A DNA stretch of 27,311 nt from IMG/VR virus record IMGVR_UViG_3300028569_000143, positions 1 through 27,311 of that record, one strand, 5' to 3'. Position numbers and translations under genes: made by a program. Below the pieces are notes generated by a model. That model had not been told where the DNA came from. It searched no databases and saw only the letters and a program-made list of their open reading frames with translations. Position 1 is the first letter of the stretch; each line of letters begins with the position of its first letter. Source of the DNA: a virus. Positions 20,494-27,307 of the stretch are shown piece by piece.

Positions 20494-21692
20494 ATTCGTA
20501 ATGTGTTGTATTTCCCTTTCGACTTGTTGTTCTTCATGGAATTCCACGCAAGCGCCAATGACATGACACCGTCGTCGTGTAGTCCAGTCGGTGCGCTATA
20601 TTGCACGTTCCTTGTTTTCGGATTGTAAATATAAGTAAATGAATCGAGTTCGTCAAGCAACCATTTCACGTCGTTCACACGAATCGCTTGTTGTTCGAAC
20701 GACAACGCAAGGTCTTCAATCAACACTGGTTTCGACTTCGATGTGGTCACGAATGGAACGACCTTGTTACGCAAAGTGTTGTGAAGCATTTCGAAAAACA
20801 CGTCACCTTGGTTGTTGACTTCGACCGTAGTGATTGCGTTGAACTGGCGAATCAATCCAGCGACCTTGTCAATGATTCGTGACCAGTCGTCGTGTCGCCA
20901 CCTTTCAACGTGAACCATGTGACCGTGTTCATTCAGGATTGTCAACACCGTATAGTCATCCGCGCGTCCGATGTCCAGACCGCCATACATTCGTGACGTG
21001 AGTTCACCTTGACCGACACACAACGACACACCCTTGAATAATCCACCAGCGTTGTCAAGGAATTCCGCAAGGTATTCTTGACGGAACACATGGTCTGGCA
21101 ATGACCGACGGCGTTCTTCAAGTTCCTTCGGATCAATCATAGGATTGTCGAACGACGTGAAATGAAAGTAGCGGTAACGGTCGTCGTAGTTTTGCTGAAG
21201 ACACACCCGGTGGAAATGATTCTTTCCCTTCGGCGTTGAAATGAAGATGACCTTCTTTCCCTTGACAAGCACCGTCGCGGACAAAACTTCATCCCAAAGT
21301 TCGGGACGTGTGAACGCGAATTCATCCACGACCATGTAGTCGAATGTATTTCCACGAATGTTGTCTGGACGTTCACCTGAAAAGAATTCAATGGACGAAC
21401 CGAAGCCAGTGATTCGCAAGTCCGACTTGTTGAATTCAAATAAACCCGACTTCGCAACGGCGCGTTCAAGTTCAGCGAATACTTTCTTGCCTTGTTTGTA
21501 CACTGGTGTAACCCATGCAATCGTGCAACCTCGGTCGTTGATTGCCCAATACAAAAGTTGATTGATCCCAAGTAATGTCTTTCCAAATTGACGTCCGATG
21601 TTCAAAGAGAAATACTTTTGATTACCTTGGTTGATTGCTTGATGAATTTCAAGCTGGTGTTTGTGCGGTCGGTAACCTTTAATCGTTGACAT
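20490..21692 (-). CDS. terL: Terminase large subunit
   Basis: The 400-residue protein has the ATPase motor and nuclease of large terminases. Walker A is GRQFGKT (33-39), the adenine/Q region lies in the preceding HKHQLEIHQA, Walker B is VVDEF (121-125), and the coupling motif is ISTPKGK (151-157). The RNase H-like nuclease domain starts with GGLDIGRADDYT (Asp240) and ends with HDDGVMSLALA (Asp373/Asp374). It cuts concatemeric DNA and pumps it through the portal. The start at 21692 (MSTIKGYRPH) leaves a 14-nt overlap with the small subunit; an ATG at 21740 would overlap by 62 nt and add 16 residues. The stop overlaps the next gene by 4 nt. Confidence 0.95.
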   Translation of the reverse strand: MSTIKGYRPHKHQLEIHQAINQGNQKYFSLNIGRQFGKTLLGINQLLYWAINDRGCTIAWVTPVYKQGKKVFAELERAVAKSGLFEFNKSDLRITGFGSSIEFFSGERPDNIRGNTFDYMVVDEFAFTRPELWDEVLSATVLVKGKKVIFISTPKGKNHFHRVCLQQNYDDRYRYFHFTSFDNPMIDPKELEERRRSLPDHVFRQEYLAEFLDNAGGLFKGVSLCVGQGELTSRMYGGLDIGRADDYTVLTILNEHGHMVHVERWRHDDWSRIIDKVAGLIRQFNAITTVEVNNQGDVFFEMLHNTLRNKVVPFVTTSKSKPVLIEDLALSFEQQAIRVNDVKWLLDELDSFTYIYNPKTRNVQYSAPTGLHDDGVMSLALAWNSMKNNKSKGKYNTLRI

Positions 21693-22086
21693 CGAAATCG
21701 AACCTTTCCACGTTTCTTGTTTCGACTTGTTGGCGGTCATGCATTCCTAATTTGTTCTTTGCGTAGAAAATTCCCTTGCCTTCATTCGCCACGATGTCGC
21801 GTGCCAAAGCGTTGAAGTCGTTGTCGATTGTTTTTATAGTGTCGGACAATGGATGTGTTTCGTCCTTCATCGCATGATACCAGTTGTCCCGTTTGTAGAA
21901 ATCAAAGTGTTCCCTTCGAAGCCAATGAAGAAGGAAATAAGACACCGTCGGAATGTGTCGTTCTTTGACTTGCTTCACGCCTGAATTCGTTGCGATTTCC
22001 TTCGTTGACGCAATACAGTAGTCGCAATAGTTGTAAGCCATTTGAAGCAATTCGTCTTTGTCGATGTCGCGGTGTTTGTTTGCCAT
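21679..22086 (-). CDS. terS: Terminase small subunit
   Basis: The 135-residue protein starts MANKHRDIDKDELLQMAYNY and has the all-helical composition of small terminases. It has a helix-turn-helix-like part in the centre (TVSYFLLHWLRREHFDFYKRDNW, where an HTH selects pac/cos DNA), a coiled region (DTIKTIDNDFNALARDIVAN), and a C-terminal tail NVERFDFDVND likely to contact the large subunit. It overlaps terL by 14 nt. The chosen ATG follows an intergenic segment of 37 nt and a purine-rich stretch (AAAGGGGAAC); an extended start inside the upstream gene is less likely. It is assigned from position and domain order, since small subunits vary strongly in sequence. Confidence 0.85.
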   Translation of the reverse strand: MANKHRDIDKDELLQMAYNYCDYCIASTKEIATNSGVKQVKERHIPTVSYFLLHWLRREHFDFYKRDNWYHAMKDETHPLSDTIKTIDNDFNALARDIVANEGKGIFYAKNKLGMHDRQQVETRNVERFDFDVND

Positions 22087-22123
22087 AAGATATAAGTTCC
22101 CCTTTAATATGTTTTCTTGTTCG

Positions 22124-23200
22124 TTATTTGCAATACTTAATATAAAAAGTGTACGGAACAACCTTCATTTTTTGTAGAATCCAAAACAAGAATTTATATT
22201 TTTTGAAGTTATATTTTTTGAAATTGTTACGATTGCCAATAGGCAAAGAAATCAATTTTTTGATTCGTTCTTTGTCTTTTCCAAGCTTGTCGAAATCGAA
22301 TGATGATTTAACATTAAACAATTTGCGCGCTTGTTGTTTTGTTAGTCGACCTGAACGAACTTGCGCGGAAAGATAAACGATTCTTTTATCGATGTTGAAT
22401 TTTTCAGGCAACAAATAAGATCCCACAAATTCGGTGTAAATGTTTTCGCAATGTTTGCCTCCGTAATCTTTCCACTCAATAAGTTGTTTCATTTCCTTTT
22501 CCATTTTGTCGCGGTCAAATCCATAGTGAAACGGACGAATGTTTTCGATTCCTTTCCAAGCATAGAATAGTTGATCCTTAAATGTGAACAAGGGAAAGTT
22601 ACTCAATTCAAGACCAGTGTGTTTTTTGTACAAATCGCAAATGTATTTCGCGTCCATGTACGTCCACCCCTTCGGTGTCGAACCTTCAGTTCGGAAATCG
22701 TGACCATTCAAAATGTATTTGATTTTATATTTGTGCGCGGTGTCATACATGAGTTTTGTCATCGCGATGTCGTTTGGAATGTCCGCGTCTGGAACACCAG
22801 CGCAAAGAATTGAATCGTTCAATTTATCGTATTCTTTTTTGTTGACTTGATATGTAATTAAATCGACGTTAAGCTTAGTGATTAAGCCATTCATATTGTG
22901 TTTCGCTTCAGGTGCATTCCAGTTGTTGTCAAAGTGAATGACCAATGGTCTTAATTTCCAGTATTTCACAGCGGTGTAAAGAAGGATTGATGAATCGATT
23001 CCCCCGGATATACCCATAATGCAATCGTATTTTTTTCTACGACCTTTGTTTTTTATTTTATAAATCGTTGGCATTAATTGCGAAAAGTCCGATTGTTTTT
23101 CAAGTGAATCGTGAAGGTCACAATATTCGCATTGTTGTTCACTGATTGTTGCGAAGCTTTCATCAAACAAACATCGTTTACATTCTTTCATGTTTTTCAT
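22124..23200 (-). CDS. N-acetyl-sugar amidotransferase (WbpG/PseA-like)
   Basis: The N-terminus holds two CxxC pairs (CKRC 7-10; CEYC 24-27) as a zinc site. A PP-loop ATP-pyrophosphatase signature follows (GISGGIDSS, 63-71), then LVIHFDNNWN, ILNGHDFRTEG, and a C-terminal region with YGGKHCENIYTEFVGSYLLP, KFNIDKRIVYLSAQVRSG and RLTKQQARKLF. That order is characteristic of sugar amidotransferases (WbpG, PseA, LegG-type), which adenylate a sugar carboxylate or acetamido group and convert it to an amide or acetamidino form on bacterial surface glycans. A glutaminase partner (HisH-like) usually supplies ammonia; none is seen here. It overlaps the glycosyltransferase gene by 4 nt and is more A+T-rich than the neighbouring phage genes, suggesting transfer from a host glycan locus. 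Confidence 0.85.
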   Translation of the reverse strand: MKNMKECKRCLFDESFATISEQQCEYCDLHDSLEKQSDFSQLMPTIYKIKNKGRRKKYDCIMGISGGIDSSILLYTAVKYWKLRPLVIHFDNNWNAPEAKHNMNGLITKLNVDLITYQVNKKEYDKLNDSILCAGVPDADIPNDIAMTKLMYDTAHKYKIKYILNGHDFRTEGSTPKGWTYMDAKYICDLYKKHTGLELSNFPLFTFKDQLFYAWKGIENIRPFHYGFDRDKMEKEMKQLIEWKDYGGKHCENIYTEFVGSYLLPEKFNIDKRIVYLSAQVRSGRLTKQQARKLFNVKSSFDFDKLGKDKERIKKLISLPIGNRNNFKKYNFKKYKFLFWILQKMKVVPYTFYIKYCK

Positions 23201-23895
23201 TTTAGTAGTTGTATTTCGTTAAAATTTTCATTCAATAAATCAATGTTGCAAATTTTCGATTGCAATTTTCCATTCCAGTGATCTTCAAATTTATGTTTGT
23301 TCGTCCATTTGTTTGTCGAGATTGACAATAGTTGAATTTTTGATTGTTCTTCAAATATACCAATTTTTTGATATGTGTTCAACGCTTTCAACCACATTGA
23401 CCAATCAAGTCCAGCGTTCAAATTTTCATCAAACGGTTTCCAATTTATATCGTTCAGGAAATCACAACGCAAAACGCGACCAATTCCAATCGGTTCTTCA
23501 TGTCGCATTCCGTTACCATAGCCAGTCCAGTGAACAAGACGAATTTTGTCAGCAACATCAACGAAATGACAACCAAGCATTCCAAGTAAATTGAAATCGT
23601 TCAAGTTTTCATTCACGCTTTTAATATAATCGTCGGAACACCAATCACTTGAACCCATAAAAATAACACCATCAGGTTTGTAATTTTTGCAAGCCATGAA
23701 TCCTTTGTTCCACTTGTTTCCAAGCGGTGAATTTGGCGCTTGAATGAATTCAATGTTCAAATCGTTTGCAATTTCTTTAATTTGATTTTCATGACCGATT
23801 AATATAGGCGTGACTCCTTGACGTATTAATCTTGACGCCGTTAATTCAACCAATGGAAATCGATTGAAGCAAGGAATGGGTGCGATTATTTTCAT
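23197..23895 (-). CDS. GT-A type glycosyltransferase (232 aa)
   Basis: The protein opens MKIIAPIPCFNRFPLVELTA, like the APxYNR start of family-2-type glycosyltransferases. It then has LGNKWNKGFMACKNYKPDGVIFMGSSDWCSDDYI, where the G-x-x-N-G-x pattern and the SSDWCSDD (82-89) Asp cluster stand for the DxD metal/nucleotide-sugar site. A middle GNGMRHEEPIGIGRVLRCDFLN and a C-terminal acceptor part NAGLDWSMWLKALN (the general base-like D and W residues) follow. It would transfer an activated sugar to an unknown acceptor in the cytoplasm. It is coupled to the sugar amidotransferase gene (4-nt overlap). Together they could build an amidated sugar for virion or host-surface decoration. Confidence 0.7.
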   Translation of the reverse strand: MKIIAPIPCFNRFPLVELTASRLIRQGVTPILIGHENQIKEIANDLNIEFIQAPNSPLGNKWNKGFMACKNYKPDGVIFMGSSDWCSDDYIKSVNENLNDFNLLGMLGCHFVDVADKIRLVHWTGYGNGMRHEEPIGIGRVLRCDFLNDINWKPFDENLNAGLDWSMWLKALNTYQKIGIFEEQSKIQLLSISTNKWTNKHKFEDHWNGKLQSKICNIDLLNENFNEIQLLK

Positions 23896-24149
23896 TTTTT
23901 ACCGATGAAATGTATTTTAGATCCTTTATTTTTATCGTGTATTTTTATCGGTGGATCAATGTTGTGCTTGTTTTCGTTCAGCTTGTCCATAGCCACCCGT
24001 ACACACGTTGCGCAAGCTTTGTTAAGTTTACCGAATCCAAGCGCTTTGTAATGAACGGAAAGTTCTTCTTTCAACGTGTTGTCAAGATTCGCGTATCGGT
24101 GACGACCGAAGTTTTCCAGTTGTGTTCTCAGTGCGTTACTTATATTCAT
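23892..24149 (-). CDS. Conserved small phage protein with CxxC (85 aa)
   Basis: This basic protein contains ELSVHYKALGFGKLNKACATCVRVAMDKL, a helix-loop-helix with a CATC motif. I recognise this as a frequent small Bacteroidetes phage protein of unknown function. The C-terminus is Lys-rich (KIHDKNKGSKIHFIGKK), suggesting nucleic-acid contact. It starts within the last codons of the membrane protein upstream (14-nt overlap) and its stop overlaps the glycosyltransferase start (ATGA). Function is unknown; CxxC may bind metal. Confidence 0.7.
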   Translation of the reverse strand: MNISNALRTQLENFGRHRYANLDNTLKEELSVHYKALGFGKLNKACATCVRVAMDKLNENKHNIDPPIKIHDKNKGSKIHFIGKK

Positions 24150-24339
24150 ATATCAAAATTAAATCGGAAATAAGATAGGCAACGAACGCAAATGGAATCA
24201 TTGACCAATCGGTGAAAAGATAAATCGCCAGCGCCGTCCAGAACGACAAGCATGATTGACAATTAAATGGTTTTGTGTTTGGCAAATCAAAGGACATTAA
24301 CGCCCTTGCAATCGCCACGGCTATAATCGTGTAAATCAT
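24136..24339 (-). CDS. Small membrane protein with FNCQSCLSFW motif (67 aa)
   Basis: There are three short hydrophobic segments (N-terminal IIAVAIARAL; about 31-43 SFWTALAIYLF; about 48-63 PFAFVAYLISDLIL). A conserved-looking KPFNCQSCLSFWTAL lies between the first and second, with a CxxC pair. This pattern is widespread in small Bacteroidetes phage and prophage membrane proteins (similar to DUF1360-type). Function is unknown. It overlaps the sigma-like gene by 53 nt; a shorter form from the ATG at 24297 is possible but would lose the first helix. Confidence 0.65.
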   Translation of the reverse strand: MIYTIIAVAIARALMSFDLPNTKPFNCQSCLSFWTALAIYLFTDWSMIPFAFVAYLISDLILIYEYK

Positions 24340-24760
24340 TTTTGAATTGTTTTATTGCTTTGTGAATGGTGTCCAGTGAAATCCCCGTTTTGTTTCTAAT
24401 TTCCCTGAATGTCATTCCGCAAAGGTGCATTTTTGTTATTTCCTTGATAAATGTATCTCCGTCGTTCGAATGAAGATAAGCGTCAAGGATTTCGCTGAAT
24501 TCGTTATTCGAAGGTGAATCGTGTGAATCAATCACGTCGTTGATTCCTTCGCCGTCGCTTCGGTAAAGTCGCCAGAATTCCGACCGTTGCCAGTTCCATT
24601 GATTGAACGCGAAGCGCGCGAATATAGCTGGAATGTCGGAAAGATGAAAGTCAAAGCGGTGCATGAGAATAAAAACATGACCAACCAAATCCCCATGAAG
24701 TTCGTGGTTCGAAGTAATTTTTCGAGCGATTTGATAAGCTTCATGTTTCCAAAATTCCAT
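24287..24760 (-). CDS. Sigma-70-like transcription factor (157 aa)
   Basis: The N-terminal about 60 residues (NHELHGDLVGHVFILMHRFD, then IPAIFARFAFNQWNWQRSEF) resemble sigma region 2: an acidic helix, then a basic aromatic helix that contacts core polymerase and the -10 box. An acidic linker follows. The C-terminal KEITKMHLCGMTFREIRNKT and GISLDTIHKAIKQFKNDL (about 107-142) form a helix-turn-helix like region 4. Small phage sigma-like factors of this kind are a plausible switch to late transcription, and the gene lies just upstream of the terminase and structural genes. Without full domain scores it could also be a related HTH regulator. Confidence 0.6.
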   Translation of the reverse strand: MEFWKHEAYQIARKITSNHELHGDLVGHVFILMHRFDFHLSDIPAIFARFAFNQWNWQRSEFWRLYRSDGEGINDVIDSHDSPSNNEFSEILDAYLHSNDGDTFIKEITKMHLCGMTFREIRNKTGISLDTIHKAIKQFKNDLHDYSRGDCKGVNVL

Positions 24761-24764
24761 TGTG

Positions 24765-24974
24765 CTAATTTACAAAATAATCGAACCAAGCGATAAAAAA
24801 TTCTTGACCGACTGGTTTTTCGTTCATGAAGCGATAAAGCATTGAGTATTTCACTTTCATATCTTCGGCAAGGTGTGTCATTTTGTAACGCTTATTCAAT
24901 CGACTGGTTGTCATCAATCGCATGAAGTCAACAATGTTCTTGTCATTAGAAAGGTAAATCGTAATCGTCTTCAT
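24765..24974 (-). CDS. Small HTH-like protein (69 aa)
   Basis: This basic protein has a predicted helix-turn-helix in its second half: KMTHLAEDMKVKYSMLYRFM (LAEDMKV turn, then recognition-helix-like SMLYRFM), followed by EFFIAWFDYF. The pattern resembles Cro/C1-type XRE domains in miniature. It overlaps the SSB-like gene by 29 nt; a later ATG at 24923 would remove the overlap while keeping the HTH. It precedes the sigma-like gene by 4 nt and may regulate the module. No close family is recognised. Confidence 0.55.
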   Translation of the reverse strand: MKTITIYLSNDKNIVDFMRLMTTSRLNKRYKMTHLAEDMKVKYSMLYRFMNEKPVGQEFFIAWFDYFVN

Positions 24975-25281
24975 TCGTTGGTGCTGGTGTTGGTGTTGGT
25001 TCGCCTGAAAGATTGATTGACCACGCTTCGACCGTGTTGAAGTATTTCGTCACACCTTCAGGTGAATTCCATTCACGACCACGAAGGTTGTAATTGACTT
25101 CGACCACGTCCCCGGTGTTCAGGTTCGCGACAAGGTCACATTTGTCATTCACGACTTGAAAGGTCAAGAATTGCGGATATTTTTCATCGAATGTTTTAAT
25201 CGTGAAATCTTGTTTTCGGAATTTGTCCGAGATTGTTTGTAATGGCGTCACGTTGACAACCGTTCCTTTTTCTTTGTTCAT
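24946..25281 (-). CDS. SSB-like DUF3127 protein with acidic tail (111 aa)
   Basis: The body (GTVVNVTPLQTISDKFRKQDF, PQFLTFQVVNDKCDLVANLNTGDVVEVNYNLRGREW, YFNTVEAWSINL) is the OB-fold pattern of DUF3127, a Bacteroidetes family with SSB-like structure. A Pro/Thr linker (PTPTPAPT) leads to an acidic tip ending DDYDLPF (105-111), which closely imitates the DDDIPF C-terminus by which bacterial SSB recruits repair and replication enzymes. I infer a phage single-strand DNA-binding protein acting with the ERF annealing protein and exonuclease. It may also draw host SSB-binding enzymes to phage DNA. Confidence 0.75.
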   Translation of the reverse strand: MNKEKGTVVNVTPLQTISDKFRKQDFTIKTFDEKYPQFLTFQVVNDKCDLVANLNTGDVVEVNYNLRGREWNSPEGVTKYFNTVEAWSINLSGEPTPTPAPTNEDDYDLPF

Positions 25282-25283
25282 GT

Positions 25284-25532
25284 TTATTGTATTAAATTTA
25301 TTACTATTAAAGCGCCGACGACGTAACCGAACGCCAGCGAAAAAGCCATTTTGATTCGTTCATTCCATTGTTTGCTTTCAACCATGTAGCCATTGAACGC
25401 CAGCGACAAGAATGGCGCGATGAAAGCGAAGAACAACATTCCGAAGGTGTTCTTGTCCGAGACGAATCGAATATAAAACGTCGAACATATTTCGATGATA
25501 ACCGCGGACGTGAAAATGATTGCGTATTTCAT
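25284..25532 (-). CDS. Small membrane protein (82 aa)
   Basis: Three hydrophobic segments (about 3-20 YAIIFTSAVIIEICSTF, 32-48 LFFAFIAPFLSLAF, 63-80 MAFSLAFGYVVGALIVI), with a basic loop (KQWNERIK) between the second and third. Cytoplasmic and periplasmic turns are short. No family is recognised. It is coupled to the upstream gene by a 4-nt overlap (ATGA) and lies 2 nt before the SSB-like gene. It may work at the membrane in early infection. Confidence 0.7.
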   Translation of the reverse strand: MKYAIIFTSAVIIEICSTFYIRFVSDKNTFGMLFFAFIAPFLSLAFNGYMVESKQWNERIKMAFSLAFGYVVGALIVINLIQ

Positions 25533-25750
25533 TTGTCCAGATTAACGTCGTTGTGTTCAAGAATGGCGTGGAATGAATCGCGAATCCGTTCCACCATTTT
25601 CCATTCATCTTCGTTCAGTTCTTCGTATTTGTACATCTTGCGAAGTTCGACTTGCAGTTCCCACAAGGCGTTCAACATCGCTGTTCCTTTCGTCGCACAA
25701 TAAAATTCCGCGTCGTCTTCAGGGAGATTAAATTCAAGTGTTGCTTTCAT
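25529..25750 (-). CDS. Conserved small phage protein (73 aa)
   Basis: The chosen start is MKATLEFNLPEDDAEF at 25750 (ATG), overlapping the previous gene by 17 nt; a TTG at 25756 is less likely. The MKAT(L)EFNLPEDxxEF opening with ALWELQVELRKMYKYEE and ERIRDSFHAILEHN is a pattern I know from a widespread small phage protein family of unknown function. It is acidic and helical apart from the N-terminal strand. Its role is unknown. Confidence 0.7.
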   Translation of the reverse strand: MKATLEFNLPEDDAEFYCATKGTAMLNALWELQVELRKMYKYEELNEDEWKMVERIRDSFHAILEHNDVNLDK

Positions 25751-25949
25751 CTTCAAATGTTTGTTTTAAGTAATCTTCAGCGTCGCCATTGCAACCTTGA
25801 TTCCATTCGCCTTGTTGATAAGCTTGCGCGATTTGTTGGCGTTCCATTTCAAGCGCGTGTTGAATTTCCTTGTCAACCCACGGAATGTGTGTCGCCATGA
25901 CCTTCAATTCAAGCTTGTCGATTAGGTAAGTTAAAGCGGTTTGTTTCAT
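25734..25949 (-). CDS. Conserved small protein (71 aa)
   Basis: The start is set at MKQTALTYLIDKLELK (25949), one base after the exonuclease stop; a longer in-frame form would lie over that gene. The region AYQQGEWNQGCNGDAEDYLKQTF with a preceding ALEMERQQIAQ helix is a recurrent pattern in Bacteroidetes phages and prophages (short MKQTA..L proteins), with no known function. It overlaps the next gene by 17 nt. Confidence 0.7.
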   Translation of the reverse strand: MKQTALTYLIDKLELKVMATHIPWVDKEIQHALEMERQQIAQAYQQGEWNQGCNGDAEDYLKQTFEDESNT

Positions 25950-25950
25950 G

Positions 25951-26571
25951 TTATTTGTTATTAAGTTTCTGGATTCTCTCGACATAGTATTCCGTCGCCA
26001 GTTGACAACGTTCAATCATTTGCCGTTCAAGTTCAAGGTCGCGTTCAAATGTGATTGACGTGATTCGCTTTCGTGGATCAATGTGGTCAACCTTGTGAAT
26101 TTCTTTGTCGTCGTATTGCGTCAAGAATTCATCCCAAGTTGACACCATGCAAAAGACCAGTTCGAATTCGAAGCGGTTGAATAACATCATGTAGGCACGT
26201 CCTTGCCATTCGTAATCTTTCGCGTCGATGTCTTCAGGTAGTTCCGGGAACGTGTCCAGTGACCAGCTTGTCTTGATGTCAATGATTGATTCGTTCGTGA
26301 TTATGTCACATTCACCAGTCAAGAATTCGTTTTCAATCCGTTGGTTATTCTTTTCGTAATTCTCAAAGCGAACTGAATTCAAAAGATTGATTGATTCAAG
26401 TTCTTGGTTGATTCCTTTGTCAAGATACCGATTGACAAGCGGTGAAGTGTAACCGAAGAAATCTTCTTTCGCCAGTTGTTCAATGTAGCTTTTCGCCGTT
26501 TGCGACAACACGTCCGTTTTCGAACGGGACGTTGTCATGAGTTTACCGATTTGTGAAGCACGCCATTTCAT
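25951..26571 (-). CDS. PD-(D/E)XK exonuclease, recombination type (206 aa)
   Basis: The protein shows the PD-(D/E)XK nuclease core in the arrangement of lambda-exonuclease/YqaJ/RecB-like enzymes. It has an upstream helix with GINQELESI (Glu57), a central GECDII (Asp89) followed by IIDIKTSW (Asp98-Ile-Lys100), and the QxxxY helix EWQGRAYMML (121-130). Such enzymes digest one strand from double-strand ends, leaving 3' single strands on which an annealing protein acts. It overlaps the 67-aa gene by 4 nt and is one gene away from the ERF protein, so the two together form a two-component recombinase with the SSB-like protein close by. Confidence 0.85.
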   Translation of the reverse strand: MKWRASQIGKLMTTSRSKTDVLSQTAKSYIEQLAKEDFFGYTSPLVNRYLDKGINQELESINLLNSVRFENYEKNNQRIENEFLTGECDIITNESIIDIKTSWSLDTFPELPEDIDAKDYEWQGRAYMMLFNRFEFELVFCMVSTWDEFLTQYDDKEIHKVDHIDPRKRITSITFERDLELERQMIERCQLATEYYVERIQKLNNK

Positions 26572-26771
26572 AGTTTTAATAAGTTAAGTTTAACATTTGA
26601 CCAATAAATGAAGTCACGCGATTTGATGTCAACGTCCTTCATTAATTCTTGACAAAGAATCAACGCGCACGATTTGCGCACCATGAATGTCTTAACCTTT
26701 GAATCGTATTCGATGAATTCGAACAAGTCAAACAAATACCTTGCGCGCTGTTCCGCGTTCATTTCTTTCAT
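26568..26771 (-). CDS. Conserved small protein in the recombination operon (67 aa)
   Basis: This 67-residue helical protein has ARYLFDLFEFIE, KSCALILCQELM and a final FIYWSNVKLNLL. The CAL helix and FxxxVKxxL end resemble a small gene common in Bacteroidetes phages near recombination genes, function unknown. It overlaps both neighbours by 4 nt in the ATGA style, so it is translated with the ERF and exonuclease genes. Confidence 0.7.
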   Translation of the reverse strand: MKEMNAEQRARYLFDLFEFIEYDSKVKTFMVRKSCALILCQELMKDVDIKSRDFIYWSNVKLNLLKL

Positions 26772-27307
26772 TTCAGTTGATTGATTTGTTCAGGTGTCAA
26801 CGAATAAGTTGATTTCAATTTATCAACCGTGAACTTTCCGTCGGCGATTGCTTTCAAAGCGTTCTTGAATCGTTCTTCGTCAATGGTTGGTTTACTGGTC
26901 ATCTTTGAAGCTTCGTTCCCGTCGTCGTCGATTGCCTGAAGTGACAACAATGATTGAAGCGTTCCGCGACGAAGATACGTCACGCACGCAAGCATTTTTT
27001 GTGGATCAACAATGTTCATCGGAATTTCCATAAATGATTCAACGGAATCACCTGAATCGATGTCAGTGATTATTGTGAACACGGTGCTTGACTTGACTGG
27101 TTGCAAAAGAATCAACCCATAAGACAAAAGAATCGGTTCGACCGTTTCCAGCAACGCGTTGATGTCCGCGTAAGTTTTTTTGAAATGCGGATTCGTTGCG
27201 TTCTTCGAAACCTTTCCGATGTGTTGTTTTGCCGAATGAAGCTTGTAATAAAGTCCCTTCGGTTGTTCTTGTGTGACTTCTTCAGTCACTTTTCTTGTTG
27301 TCGCCAT
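26768..27307 (-). CDS. ERF-family single-strand annealing protein (179 aa)
   Basis: The protein has the ERF signature: LYYKLHSAKQHIGKVSKN, then NPHFKKTYADINALLETVEPILLSYGL (40-64) and the central YLRRGTLQSLLSLQAIDDDGN (111-131). The C-terminal quarter is a small helical domain (FKNALKAIADGKF; LTPEQINQL), as often found after the ERF core. ERF proteins anneal complementary single strands in RecA-independent phage recombination. It is the first complete gene of the leftward operon in the window; the operon promoter lies beyond the right edge or within the last bases. It overlaps the next gene by 4 nt. Confidence 0.9.
   Translation of the reverse strand: MATTRKVTEEVTQEQPKGLYYKLHSAKQHIGKVSKNATNPHFKKTYADINALLETVEPILLSYGLILLQPVKSSTVFTIITDIDSGDSVESFMEIPMNIVDPQKMLACVTYLRRGTLQSLLSLQAIDDDGNEASKMTSKPTIDEERFKNALKAIADGKFTVDKLKSTYSLTPEQINQLK

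Noticed and set aside
21137-21586. 149-codon open frame overlapping terL in another frame
   Set aside because: terL motifs are intact across it; the alternate frame is Ser/Arg-rich with no recognisable pattern.
22087-22161. Extended N-terminus for the small terminase
   Set aside because: It would lie within the 3' end of the amidotransferase gene and is hydrophobic, unlike small terminases; the ATG at 22086 fits better.
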